Program-made: the position numbers and the translations under genes | Source of the DNA: Papaver somniferum | Lineage: Eukaryota > Streptophyta > Magnoliopsida > Ranunculales > Papaveraceae | Direction of reading: 5' to 3' | Length of the DNA stretch: 64,000 nt | NCBI RefSeq assembly: GCF_003573695.1 | Contig: NC_039358.1 | Span: 96,658,117 to 96,722,116, forward strand | Notes under the pieces: generated by a model | Databases searched by the model: none | What the model saw: only the letters and a program-made list of their open reading frames with translations | What the model was told of the DNA's origin: nothing | Shown: positions 1 to 11,211 of the stretch, one piece after another | How positions within the stretch are numbered: position 1 is the first letter of the stretch | Layout: each line of letters starts with the position of its first letter

Positions 1-150
1 ACGAAATTATTTCAAAGAATAAATCAATTCAAAAATCCTCACAAAGCGATTATATACTAGTTCAAAGACAGAAAATCAAATCATAAAAGAGGCATTTCTT
101 GCCTTTCAAAAAAAAAACTAAGAGGAGAAAGTTCGTAAATATAAAAGCAT
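1..150. other. Downstream flank of the PMD pseudogene
   Basis: AT-rich sequence beyond the stop codon of the minus-strand reading frame at 151. No ORF, RNA gene or repeat boundary is visible. It may hold the 3' untranslated region of the PMD gene. Confidence 0.3.
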
Positions 151-821
151 TCAAGGGAAATCAGCCAACAACAACTCATTCTTCTTATAGAAAGCATCCT
201 TCATGTTTTGGAGAGCATCCTGCTTCAACTTCAATTTCTGAGATAACTTCTCAATCTTTATCTCCTGTTGATTAATGAAATCCATGGAGAGAACTTTATT
301 CATTTCAGTTCGCAGCTTTTGGATTTCGGAAAATCCTTCACAGAACCGGGAAATGGTAAACTCAAAGTTCACAAACATATCCCGATGGTACTCCCAGTTT
401 GAGACTACTTCTTCGGAAATGGTGTGTCCATTCACGTTACACATATCGCTGATTGAAGACAACACCTCTTCAACACATTTGGCTAGTGAAAAACGACTCG
501 TGGATTTGTTGGTCTTGGCAATGTGTCCGTGTTTCTTCCGTATTTGGGTATACAACTCTGCATACTTAGCAAGCACGCTGAATCCTCCAATCAACACGTG
601 GTCTATGAGGGGAGCATCAAATGGAGGGTCAAAAGCAGCACCCGCAGTAGAATGCGCAACTAACGCCATGTCGGTTTCAGGAAGTTCCATAGAGGCGCTC
701 GCATCTACAACCATGGACACAACACCTTCATTCTCCTTGTAAGAAGCGACGACGCCCCCCACATCATTATCCACATCCACCTCGGGATTATTTTCTGGAA
801 CAGTCTCATCCTGCGACATCA
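151..821 (-). pseudogene. Plant-mobile-domain gene, last (coiled-coil) exon
   Basis: Open minus-strand frame of about 220 codons after a good acceptor (a pyrimidine-containing tract then CAG at 824-822). The first ATG in frame is at 819. The protein starts acidic (MSQDETVPENNPEVDVDNDV) and ends in a heptad-like lysine/leucine-rich coiled coil with KIEKLSQKLKLKQDALQNMK. PMD-family proteins often carry an acidic, coiled-coil C-terminal region after the PMD core, and the next two minus-strand segments fit as upstream exons. The preceding exon ends in phase 0, while this acceptor would read TGA immediately. So the splice model is imperfect here, through decay or an unrecognised donor. Alternative: an independent small gene starting at 819. 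Confidence 0.45.
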
Positions 822-888
822 CTGGTCAATACTTATTTCGTGCGGAAGAACGAATCATTTTAAATCATAAAATGTCTAGAAGACTTAC

Positions 889-1098
889 CAGTTCATCTTC
901 CAGCTCGCTAGAGGAGTTGGATTCGCTACCACACTTAGAAGTGCTTCCTTCATTGCCGCAAGACCCTGAATATTCTTCGCCTTCATCTTCATCCTCATCT
1001 TCGAGAGACTCGGTGTCACCAGATTTCTCTTTCTCCTCTGGAGGTGCCATGCTTTGGTCACTTGCAAGTCTGGCAAAGGTGTTCATGCCATCAAAACC
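889..1098 (-). pseudogene. Plant-mobile-domain gene, acidic exon
   Basis: A 70-codon exon bounded by a pyrimidine-rich acceptor (TTTTTTAATTCAG read on the minus strand) and a GTAAGT donor, phase 0 on both sides. It encodes GFDGMNTFARLASDQSMAPP followed by a Glu/Asp/Ser-rich run (ESLEDEDEDEGEEYSGS). It joins in frame to the core exon ending at 1186. The acidic linker is low-complexity and gives no function by itself. It is placed in the PMD gene because of position, strand and splice phase. Confidence 0.5.
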
Positions 1099-1185
1099 CT
1101 GAATTAAAAAAAAAAAGGAGTATTCAGTGAGGTAAATCCCAAATACTTTTAAAATTCATCTACTCAGGGAGAAACGCATACATAC

Positions 1186-2433
1186 CTTCATATTCGAAGA
1201 GTTAAAAACTACCGGAGTTTTCAGAGCCGTTCGAATACCACCTGCACACCTCTTCAACCTTGTATCTTTCTTCTGTGGACTGCACCCACCTTGTTTAGAA
1301 ATACGAGCTCTGGTCTATTTACCTGAAGGAAGCGGCTTCAACAGCTTATGTTTTTCCAAAGTCTTAGAAGAAGGCCTGCCGTGTGGAACTGTCACGACTT
1401 GCTGCATGAATTGGTGAAGATCAAGAAACTATTTCTGCCAGAATTCTTTATACTTAGGAGTCACAACTGGTTTCTTTCCTGGGAGAAAAAAAGGGAGGCT
1501 GCTCTTTGTCGCGAAAACACTACTATCAAAAACAGATTTCAAAAGATCTTTTGTGGGTATCAGCGTACGGCAGAATGGAATCCCCTGGTCAAAACCCATC
1601 TGACAGGAAGCTCTGTCAATATTATAAGGAACCACAGTAAAAGATTCCATAAAAAAAGATGGGACATATCTAGGTGTACAGCTTCGCATAAACACGGTTT
1701 CTCCAATGCCCATACCCTCTCCATCATAGTGCAATGTTATATCCGAAACAGAGGCAAAGGTATTTGGCTGAACTACAAATGGGAGAACTGGTGCCCAAGG
1801 ACGAAAATCTATCACATGTACATTATCAAGAAAGTCAATAAGTCTTAACCCAGGTTTTGGGCGCCTCTTTAGCCAACAGAGTATTCTGGCACCTCCATAT
1901 ATACTGGAGAACAAAGCTACAGGATTAGGAGCATAACCTTTGAAGTGCTCCCATAAGAATGCTTGGAGAAAAGCAATGTGAACATGTGATTCTATCTTCA
2001 TGTATCCATTGAAAGCATACATGTCTGCTGCTAGAGAATCCATACGGGAATACAAGGAACCAAGAAACAAACTGCCTATAGGTAACACCACGCCTTGCGC
2101 CAACCTTATAGAAAAAGTAACAAGCTTCGGCCTTATTTTCTTCATACCAGATCCATCATCAAAAACATCTCTTGACAGCCACAAGGATAAAAATGCAGCA
2201 ACACTAAGTGTGTCATTCAATATCTGACCCAGTTTTGGTTTTATAGGAAACCATTCAAACGTCCACCAAGTATAGAAGCATTTTTCATCATTTTCCTTTT
2301 GATTATATTCTATTTCCTTCTTCACTAGAGTGGCATATATTACCTCTTCTTCATCAGATAAGCTAAAGTCAAGGTTTCCAACCACTGGAATGTTCAGAAA
2401 AATGGCTACGCTCTCTAAAGTGATAGTCAATTC
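1186..2433 (-). pseudogene. Plant-mobile-domain (PMD) protein core, C-terminal part
   Basis: One minus-strand frame runs from the SIRE-like insertion at 2433 to a GTATGT donor at 1185-1180. It is interrupted only by two TAG codons (1429-1431 and 1315-1317). The protein has PMD hallmarks: TITLESVAIFLNIPVVG at the start, then FLSLWLSRDVF, SIRLAQGVVLPIGSLFLGSL and IAFLQAFLWEHF. PMD proteins are plant proteins of aminotransferase-like/MAIN type. Several are host genes needed for silencing or genome stability, and many others ride in MULE or gypsy elements. The N-terminal part lies 15.6 kb away at 18056-18510 and was separated by the element 2434-18055. With the target duplication counted once the frame continues exactly into this segment. 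The stops and the split make it a pseudogene. I cannot tell whether it was a host gene or transposon cargo. Confidence 0.7.
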
Positions 2434-4933
2434 TAATAGAGCATTGCTCGGTCGAACTCGCATGCATTGATATCTCAAGAATGTATGTCAATTTAGTGAT
2501 CAAAACTATAAGTCTTGATTTCTAGCCTATTTATAGATGTCTCGGACTAGGATATAGATAGTGTAGTTGAGCTTAGATCCCTCGGCGTTCATCTCTTGAA
2601 GACGAAGAACTACTAAGGGGAGATTTTGGAACTTCTTCGACAAAAGGTATGTGGAGACTTGAACTCATATATCACTTGGAAAGTCTATTTCTACTATCTC
2701 CTATATTGATACATAAGTCGTGTTACGATATAATTTTCTCTATACACATTTGAGATTTCGAGCTGAGTATATCTCTCTTACATATTTCTCGAAATATGTG
2801 TTGGTAAGATTTCTCTTCGACCAAGTTTATCTTATATCATGGCGGCATCTAATTGTGTGATACAATCATTTGATGTAGGCTTCGAATGTTTCGGTAGTGA
2901 TTATTTCAATATCTTGAAAATTGTTTTTATGTAATAGTGTGTAAAAACGGATATTGTCATTATAGACGAATGTTTCAATGATTGAAATAAAGAGTTGATG
3001 ATGTAACCATCTTTGGATATAATCATGTAAAGTGTGTTCGCACATTAGTGTATAAATCCATAAACCGGGAACCAATAGTGTGCATATGTGTGTATACGAA
3101 ATTGGTGAATGAGACAAGATAAGTATGTGTACCCGTACACATACTGGCGGAAGTTTTCGAACCGAAAATATTTGCTGAGTTTGGGAAATACAAACTCCTA
3201 AATTAGTCACCTTAAGTATGCGCACCTGTACGCATACTGGCGGAAGTTTTTGAACCAAAAATTTATGCTGAGTTTGGAAACATAACAAACTCAAAATCCG
3301 GTTGATTAAAGTATGCATACCCGTACGCATACTTAAGCTGATTACTTTGTCAAATCGGTCAGTTCATGGGATTAAACATTTAAATCATAAGGATTGCAAT
3401 CTTTGCGAACCGTGCTATAATGTTCATGATTGATTCAAGTGAATCAAACCAATTTGGTTTCGATTGTGTTTTCTATACAATTGAACAACTCTTTAACTAG
3501 TTTCATTTGAGTCATTTGAACTAGTTATGGTTAAGATGCATAAGGTTGATATGAGAGTAATCATATGGCTAACCTCGGTTAACTATTTGTGAACCAACCT
3601 GGTGTACACATTTAGGTATGGTTACATAAACCTGAATGAGGGTACATTTCATTTGTGTGTAACAAGCTAAGTTCGATCTAACAGTTGAAAGATATTAGCT
3701 TGGTTGAATCAGGTTTTTCATCCAACGGTGAATATTGAATGCTTTATTACCAAGGTAACTTGGACTGCAAACCCTGATTTGAAAACTATATAAAGGAGAA
3801 CTCTAGCAACTGGGAAACTTAATCCCCACACCTCATGTGTGTTACTAGTTACATAACTAGAGTCGATTCTCCTTTAACCTTAGGTTTCTTCTCGAGACCC
3901 TGTAGGTTAACGACTTGAAGACTTCATTGGGATTGTGAATCCAGACCCAACTATTATCTTTGTAGTTGCATGATATGATCTTGTTGTTTCTGTCGTGTTG
4001 AGTGCAATTGAAATAATTGGCTCGAGATTTTATATCTTCGATAGGAAAGATAGAAAAGTAATTACAAACAAACTTCGTCTTATCGTTTGTGATTCCACAA
4101 TAACTTGTTTCGCTAGTCGATTAAGTTTATTGTGAGGTGATTGATAATTCTAGGCTGTTCTTCGGGAATTTAAGTCCGGGTTATCAATTGGTTCTTGTTC
4201 ACCTTGATTTATCAAAAGACGGAACAAAAACTCTTGGGTATTTCTGTGGGAGACAGATTTATTCAATCCTATAGACTTTTCTGTGTGAGACATATTTGTC
4301 TATCAAGTCTTCGACTTTGGGTCGTAGCAACTCTTATTTGTTGGTGAGATCAGCTAAGGGAATCAAGTGTGTAGTATCCTGCTGGGATCAGAGACGTAAG
4401 AAGCGCAACTGTACCTTGAATCAGTGTGAGGTTGATTAGGGTTCAACTATAGTCCAGTCCGAAGTTAATTGGTAGTAGGCTAGTGTCTGTAGCGTCTTAA
4501 TACAGTGTGGTGTTCAAACTGGACTAGGTCCCGGGGTTTTTCTGTATTTGCGGTTTCCTCGTTAACAAAATTTTGGTGTCTGTGTTATTTCTTTTCCGCA
4601 TTATATTTTGTCATATAATTGAAATATCCCAGGTTGTGCGTTAAGATCAATCAAATAGAATATCCAACCTTGGGTTGTTGATTTACATTGACTGACACTT
4701 GAACATTGGTCTTTGGTACCTTCAAGTTACTCCTCTTAATCAACCGGGCTCGCAGATTTCTATTTGCTGATTGCGGATTGAATTAAGAGTTAGAGATATT
4801 AAACTCTTTGATATACTTTATTCTAGATTGAGTCTGACTGTCTAGTTGATTCTCTAGAAAGTGTATTGGAGTAAGTCCTCTCAGATTTCCAAACGAATTG
4901 TTAGGTGTGGTTGTTAGACCCCCGCATTTTTAA
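2434..4933 (+). repeat. 5' LTR of the SIRE-like element
   Basis: It starts TAATAGAGCATTGCTCGGTC, a decayed form of TGTTAGAGCATTGCTCGG seen in the 3' LTR, and ends at the primer site. It aligns by eye end to end with 15548-18055 and, more distantly, with 47643-50002 and the interrupted LTR from 42696. It contains tandem palindrome units (3121-3335). The longer ORFs inside it are products of these repeats and not genes. Confidence 0.85.
3121..3335. repeat. Tandem units with perfect or near-perfect palindromic cores
   Basis: Two ~94-bp direct units (3121-3213, 3214-3308) and a third partial unit (3309-3335). Each begins with a 22-bp dyad: GTATGTGTAC-CC-GTACACATAC is perfect at 3123-3144, and near-perfect versions lie at 3216-3237 and 3311-3332. 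The body 'CTGGCGGAAGTTTT' follows in the full units. The same block recurs in the 3' LTR (from about 16257). Confidence 0.8.
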
Positions 4934-4934
4934 T

Positions 4935-4949
4935 TGGTATCAGAGCAGG
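4935..4949 (+). promoter_or_regulatory. Primer-binding site (tRNA-iMet type)
   Basis: TGGTATCAGAGCAGG follows the 5' LTR directly. It is the standard primer site of plant copia elements, complementary to the 3' end of initiator methionine tRNA. It fixes the LTR end and the plus orientation. Confidence 0.9.
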
Positions 4950-4995
4950 CAAACACATTAAAGACCTTATAAGTCTGTGTTTGTAGCGATCTAAT

Positions 4996-5664
4996 ATGGA
5001 AAAAAAACTTATCTCAATAAATGCACCACCAGATACAGGGATTCCAGAATTTTCTTCCATGACTGATTTAATAAAATTTGTAGAAGAAATTCTATCTAAA
5101 CCTCCACCAGGCTTAAAATCCCTTGAAGTGTTTTCAGGACTTGAAAAGAAACTTGAAAATCTATCTTCTGATGTTTATTTATTTCTCCAGAAAGAACAAG
5201 AGTCTCTTGACAGACTAAATCAAGTAATGATGAATAACATTTATGTTGAGGTTGACATTGATTTACTAATCAGTGAGTGCAATACTCCTTCTCTGTGTAA
5301 TCCAACTAGTTGTAACAAACTAAACGAATTACAAGAAGAGTCTAAATCTCAGTTATCTTAGTACATCACCGCAAAGAGTGAATTGATTCATTGGGAAATC
5401 CCTGATACTTCGCATCAAGATAGTAGTATTATCTTCTTTCATGAAGAATCTAGGACGTCTCTTTTTATCAAAAGAGTTTCCCTTGACAGTAATATAAACT
5501 ATCTGCAGAAAATGTCTTTTATAAGTTGGAAAACAAGAAATCACAAACTCATCTTTTTTTGGGTTCTCTTGATGTTCTGTGATAGTCTTATAAAGACGGT
5601 TCCTTGGGTGTCTCTCGCTACTAGAAAATGTGAAAGTTGTTAGAAAGAAACCCTCTCTTGGTGT
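4996..5664 (+). pseudogene. Unidentified first ORF of the SIRE-like element
   Basis: One plus-strand frame opens at ATG 4996, about 45 bp after the primer site. It is broken by TAG codons at 5359-5361 and 5641-5643 and continues in frame across the nested insertion for a few codons beyond 12719. The first residues (MEKKLISINAPPD) resemble the start of the gag at 50372 (SIISINVPPD). After that it shows no UBN2/gag similarity, no zinc knuckle and no protease. It has a helical Lys/Glu/Leu-rich part around residues 30-80 and a short hydrophobic run (LIFFWVLLMFC) around residue 190. I do not recognise the family. The low stop density over ~220 codons suggests it once coded. Alternatively it is a chimera left by a gag-pol deletion. 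Confidence 0.5.
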
Positions 5665-5667
5665 CAT

Positions 5668-7177
5668 TGATAGACGCATTTATGTGTCTATTTTGTTCTC
5701 AATATTCTGTATTGTTAGACTCGATTAAGTACTTATTGTGTTATTTTGTGTTTTTGTAGATGTTTTTAGAGAAATAAGCCTTTGCGGTGAAATGAGCTCG
5801 AAAAGCAGTGTTTTACACCCCAGGATAATGTACCGGTGGCACCTCAGAAATGCACCGGAAGCGTCCCAGAAATGTACCGGAGGAACCTAGAAAAATTACT
5901 ATTTCCACCCCAGTTGCTAAAGGGACACACGTACAGGATTAAGGGGAGGACACTTTTCTTCTCATAATTCAAATTTCATTTTTGGCGGGAAAATATATTC
6001 TCTCCCTGGCAGATTTTCAAATTGATTTTCGATGGATTTGTGGAGAAACTAAATGGTTGGAATTAATTGGGTCATATCTATTGAGTATAACAAGATTATT
6101 CTGAGCGTTGGAATGAGTTAAATTTGGCTAGAATCCACTAACTTTCAATCGAGAGTTAAACAGGGAAGATACGCTCGAGTTCTCTGTGAGAGGAATTTTT
6201 GGGAAGTTTTGTGGACTAAATGGGGAAGATATCTGATCTTCTTAAGTGTTTATGCAACTATGGAAGTATTACAGCTCATATGCGCAGGCAGAGGGGATGG
6301 AGAAGATCATATCTCGGCTGACAATGAAGAAAATGGAAAAAAATATTTTCCGAGTAATGGAGAATTATATGGAGTGAATGAGAGAGATTCGATGGGTATG
6401 TTGGCTATAAATAGGTTGCTGGGGTTGAGCAGAGAGGGTGTCGAGAGTTTGGGGAAGTTTTGGAGGCTACAGAATGAAGAACTCACGAGTTGCAGAGCTG
6501 CCATTTTTCTGCTGCTGCTGCTGCTGATGAAGAACACCAAGGACACGAAGAACGGACCTGCACCAGCAGTCGTTTATCGTGGGTCGTAGGTGTGGGTCTT
6601 AGAGCTACAGTAACAATAGCACTTCTTCTGTGTCGTTCATTTTGGACGCTTTTCTGTGGGTCGCACATTCACTGTTTTATTATTTCATCTCCATTTTCAT
6701 CCCTGTAAACACCCTTTGAGCAATAAATAAATATTTTGAGCGTGTTTTTATCATGATGAGCTAAACCCAACACTGGGACGACGGAGGAGGTCGAATTTCA
6801 TCCATGTGGTAATTTCATTAATTCTTTTATTTACTTTTTGCACAAATTTTAATTGAATTAAGATTTTAAATTAATTACTTGTGATTTCATTTGATGGAGT
6901 ATGCTTAGTCCTAGGGATTTTTGATATGCCATGCTTAAGAAATACAAGTAATATTTTATAAAATCTATCTTGGCAGTAAACTAGAGTTAATATTTGTTTT
7001 GTTTTTGAACTATAATTGCTAGAATTAATTTCTGAACCATTTGAAGAAAAAAAAAACGGTCGAATCTTTAGTCCCAGTACTCTTGCCCATATTGTTAATA
7101 TTTTTTGTATATATTTTTATTTTTAAATCTTTACAAGTCCGAGCAACGAACTTTTACTACCACTTTCAACACTATCA
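5668..7177 (+). repeat. 5' LTR of the nested gypsy-like element
   Basis: It starts TGATAGACGCATTTATGTGT and ends ACACTATCA. It is nearly identical to 11212-12718. A CTG trinucleotide run is longer here (from about 6511) than in the 3' copy. A 126-codon frame in it (6209-6589) is conserved in the 3' LTR but has no recognisable domain, so I do not call it a gene. Confidence 0.9.
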
Positions 7178-7183
7178 AAAAAA

Positions 7184-7201
7184 TGGTGCCGCCGACGCGG
7201 A
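7184..7201 (+). promoter_or_regulatory. Primer-binding site, atypical
   Basis: TGGTGCCGCCGACGCGGA lies six bases after the LTR. The related element has TGGCGCCGCCGACGCGGA at 62951-62934 on the minus strand. The first 8 bases match the Asp-tRNA primer site usual for Tat/Athila elements and the rest does not, so the priming tRNA is uncertain. Confidence 0.6.
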
Positions 7202-8233
7202 CTTGTATATAGATTTATTTTTATTTTTTTAGGTTTATTTTTTTATTATTATTTGTTCCTTTTTACTTTGTCTTTTTTTTCTTTGATTTACAGGTTCGAA
7301 GTTGAGCACTAAGGACTTGGAGAGGAAAAAACTTAAAGCGAAAAGAGAAGAAAAAAGGACAATTTTAGGATTTAATTTTTAATTTTTAATTTTTTTAGAG
7401 TGTGTGAGGAAAACTGTAATTTTTTCTTTTTTTTATTTATTTTGGACTTTAAACAATTGGACTTTTTTTTAACCCTACGGAAGGGTATTATTAAACAAAA
7501 AATAAATAAATTATATAAACTGTGTGCAGGGAAGGACGACGATTACTATATCGTCTCGGCCCCTCGGGTTCGTACATGACATAGGAGTCGTGGCCCGAGT
7601 CGTGGCCCGAGTTCATCCCCCGTCTGGTACGGGAGGTAAGTCAATCGAAACACTCGCGAATCTCCTGTATGCGAGTTACTGTATTCCTTAAGGTGATCAT
7701 TGATTGAGGACGAATTTGGACTGTCTTTATTTTCCTAGTAAAGGGCAAGGCCTGGCCTAAATAAGATAAAGGTTCGGATTTCATCACCGCTCCCTTGTTG
7801 CCCGCCTTAGGAAAACGAAACCTAACGCGAACCCAAGATTTAAAATTTGGAATAGAACGAGACCGATAGGGTAACGAGCTTAATAGGAAACTCGTTCGAA
7901 AAATATTGGTTCCTCTTTAAGCACACTTCAAAGCTCATGATGGTTTCTGTAAGTTGAATGCGTGACTGCGCCGCCTTCTAATGCGGTGAGGCCTTGGGTA
8001 TCAAAGCTCTACTAATCTTCCCTCGCCTCGATTCAACTTACATTAGCTCGGATTGATTCCAGAGGGGTGTGCTCAAATTGTAACGAATTCCTTTTCGAAG
8101 GAATATAAGCTGGTCTAGAAAACAATCTAAGTGGAGCCATCATGCTTTTTGTTTGCTAGAAATCTTTAGGTTTGCTTTGGTGGAGTCGAGTCGGCCTTGT
8201 TTGTGGTTGTGTAGAATTCCCTTGCATTTAAGA
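7202..8233 (+). other. Leader of the nested gypsy-like element
   Basis: Untranslated leader with long A/T-rich tracts up to ~7500, then a moderately GC-rich part. From about 7500 it is homologous to the leader of the minus-strand element (about 62580 back to 61860), including 'GCTAGAAATCTTTAGGTTTG' just before the coding start in both. I see no ORF that I can support. Confidence 0.6.
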
Positions 8234-9913
8234 ATGTCGAGCTGGTATGATAGAAGCCAATACAATGAATATCGACCTGAATTTGAATATGGACATCATC
8301 CTTTCTATGACCATGTTGGGAATAGTGGTTGGGAACGCCATCATTTGGAAGGATATGGGTCATACCCTGGTGATCCCAATTACTATCCACACATGCATCA
8401 GTCTTACGATCAAGAAGATTATAGTACGAGTTCTTCGTCTCTAGAGGATACAATCAAACTATTGAAAAGTAGTCCCTTTTATGATCCCTCTGTTCCTATT
8501 CCTCCTTTAGAAGAGTCCCTCAGGAAGTTAGCTGAGTCGACGTGTAAGTTAGCTGAGATGAATAGTATAATTATAGACGAAAGAACTACAATAATGAGTG
8601 AACCTTCTTTAGAAAACCACCTCAAGCGGATAGCTGAGACGAATGAAAGAATTGCTCGAAATTACTTGAATTGCCAATATAGTGTATCCAATAATACCCT
8701 TGAGAATGAAGATAGTTATTCACATAATCAAGATGACGAGATTAGAATTGGTAACACTACTTATTTAGATAAGGTTCAATCATCTTCGTACTATGATGAT
8801 GAGGATAGCAGTAATGAAGAATCTGAAATATGCAGGCATAGTGATCAGGAGTCTAGTAATCCAATTGAGCTGTATAGTGATTATATTATTTCTAGTTCAA
8901 ATCCAAATAATTTTTATGATTATTCACCTATTCAAAAGGACGGGGATTTGATTAGGGATACCACCGTTTTGGACGATGTAGATTTTCCTTTCGATTACGA
9001 AGCCGATAGTGGTTTAGAGGAACGGGTTCATTTCGAAAATACTGTTTTAGAGTCTAGCGACTTATAAACAATAGTCTTGGAAGAAGAAGATAGACCCGTA
9101 GAGATGAGTAAAGATGCACTACCTGATAATAACTTAGAAGAATCTCTTGAATATTTTAAGGACTCTGAAGATACGGAAATTCAAGAAATAATTAGAGGTC
9201 TATCTAGAGACACTGAAAACTCTAAGTTTGGGGGTGATTATCACTTCCCTAGTGCCTTACCTTTAACTCTCAGAAAGTCCCCACACTTAGGACTTGATAT
9301 ATGCGCCTCGACCATTTTACAAGATTACCTTCATACTCGTTTTCCCGAGCCTAATGATGTCCATGAAGGAGTTCAGTTATTAGAAACCCATCCTCTGGTT
9401 GATATGGTTTTCCCAGGCTATGATACCCAGATTGACTTTGTTTTCCCACCAAATAGTTTTCTTCCAACTGTGGGAACGTTTCGAATGAGTCGAATATTAA
9501 GTTCTGAGACTAAGCCTAAGTACTTTAGGTTAATAGAATCGACACATTTTCCTAAGAATGACCACTACTCTCACTGTGGTCAACTATGTAAGGCATATCT
9601 GATTGACTTAGAGGATCCGCAATTATTTAGGTTATTACTTCGTGATTCTAAGTTCGTATTTGAGTTTTTACAGACTCTAAGACCTAGTGATTCGGATCCC
9701 ATCTATGAAGAAACGCAGCCAATGAAAATATTCTATTTAGACCCTTTCATAGAACCTGAACCTGAACCGCAATTAGCGATAGTTTTCAGGAAACTAGGTA
9801 AGGGCATGCTATTCTTGTCCACTTTCTTGGTTCATTGCAGTTTCCTTTGGTCAGCTCTATTTAGTTTTGAAGACCCACAGTTATTTCGACTGTTACTTTA
9901 TGGTTCGAGTTGA
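8234..9913 (+). CDS. Uncharacterised ORF of a non-autonomous gypsy-like element
   Basis: One frame of about 560 codons from ATG 8234 to TGA 9913, broken by a single TAA at 9065-9067. The first part is rich in Tyr, His, Asp and Ser (MSSWYDRSQYNEYRPEFEYG), with leucine-rich segments around residues 85-160 (LEESLRKLAESTCKLAEM, then LKRIAETNERIARNYL) that look like short amphipathic helices. The rest is acidic and poor in motifs. The part after the stop resembles the tail of the gag-protease polyprotein at 58662-60542: both have LEE-LEYFK, EIQ-I and KFGG blocks and a VQLLET/IHMLET motif. No gag, protease, reverse transcriptase or integrase domain is visible. It occupies the place where the sister element encodes gag-protease. 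The function is unknown. The single stop may be a recent mutation or a read-through site. Confidence 0.6.
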
Positions 9914-11211
9914 CTAATCCTTTCCTAAGTCTGGCTGAAGACTTTAAACTTAACACTTCTTGGGAGGTAACCCAATCTCATGCAACACGGTAATATCTTT
10001 CCTTAACTCTTTCGCTTCAAATGGTAACAGTTTCTCCTTATTCATGCTTTTAGTTTCATCTTTAGAACATTGAGGACAATGTTAGATTTAAGTTTGGGGG
10101 TATGGGAGAAACTTTTTAGTTGCAATAAATAAACTCCAGAGCCAAGAAATTTATGCGTATTTAGGATGGCACTAACCAATCTAAGTGGATGGAAGCATTT
10201 TGGTTGTAGGAGTTGAGGAACCAATCTGATTAGATGGAAACATCTAAAGAGTCTATTCATAAAAGCATAGAGCTCAGGTGTTAGAAATAACATGATAGTT
10301 TCACCATATCTCGTTGAGTCCTTTTCACTTCTATTTTTATTTTATTTTGTTTTTAAACTATGTACTCTAAGTGATTAGGTGGGGCACACGATTCAAGTTG
10401 TTACCACTGCTAGGGTGAATTAGAGTGACTGAGTTACTAAAAAAAAAAAAAAAGACCGGACCAGTTAGACCAATCATAATAAGTATTAACACTTGGATAA
10501 CAATATGCGTGTGTTCTCCCTGTTTCCGTCGCCTAAGCAAGCGTGGAATGCAGGACCCGTGGGAACTATCGTGTAATCTGCTGACAAGAAGCATGCGCTT
10601 GGATCAAAAAGATCTATTCATGCCGTTAAGTTAAAAAAAAATGGTTATTGTTCTGTGTAGTCAACTGCTGGTTCCCTTGTATTTGCCAGTTTGTTGATCT
10701 AGATTTAAGTTATTGACCACTGGTTCCCTTGTATATGCCAGTTGTGTTGATATTAGTCAGACCGGTATCTCAGTCCATTAGGATAGGTTCATTCTGGCAG
10801 TGGCCTTCAGACAGATATGGGAAACGCCGTTCACTTAGTAAACATCAAAACCATCTATGTTTTTCTATATCCATCTCTTAATCTTTCCATGTGATTAGTT
10901 TGACTCCGAATATGATGTCCATAGTGCAACTATCTGAGTAGAGCTCTGTCACTTATATATGAATTTTAGTATGCTTGAGTGAAAACTCGTGTACATCAAT
11001 TGGAATTTCGCATCAGGGTACTTCCTCTTGTAGTCAATAAGTATGCCAACCAAGGAGATTCTTTAGTGCCTTCCAAGGTTCGTTGTAGATAGCTAGGGTC
11101 TGGAGTATTAAGGTTTTGTGGGTATATCTCTTGTAAGCCCTCCCGAGATTAACTCGGTTTTATTTTTTTATTTTTGCTCGAGGACTAGCAAATAATAAGT
11201 TTGGGGGTATT
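9914..11211 (+). other. 3' untranslated region and polypurine tract of the nested element
   Basis: 1.3 kb non-coding. It contains AAGTTTGGGGGTATGG (10095-10110), a duplicated hairpin motif (10668-10743), and the polypurine tract AAGTTTGGGGGTATT just before the LTR at 11212. The whole stretch is homologous to 57209-58380 (minus strand) and more weakly to 25240-26584. Confidence 0.65.
10668..10743 (+). repeat. Duplicated hairpin motif in the element 3' region
   Basis: CTGGTTCCCTTGTATNTGCC followed by AGTT occurs twice, at 10668-10691 and 10720-10743; CTGG and CCAG can form a short stem. The same pair, in the opposite orientation, is at 57761-57836 in the sister element. Confidence 0.7.

Noticed and set aside
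275..742. 155-codon plus-strand ORF
   Set aside because: Antisense shadow of the coiled-coil exon of the PMD pseudogene.
2866..3330. 154-codon minus-strand ORF with repeated Lys-Leu-Pro-Pro-Val-Cys-Val motifs
   Set aside because: It is the translation of the tandem palindrome units in the SIRE-like LTR; a similar frame appears in the other LTR (16040-16345).
6209..6589. 126-codon ORF, with a near-copy at 11753-12130
   Set aside because: Both lie wholly inside paired LTRs and have no recognisable domain. Their conservation follows from LTR identity.
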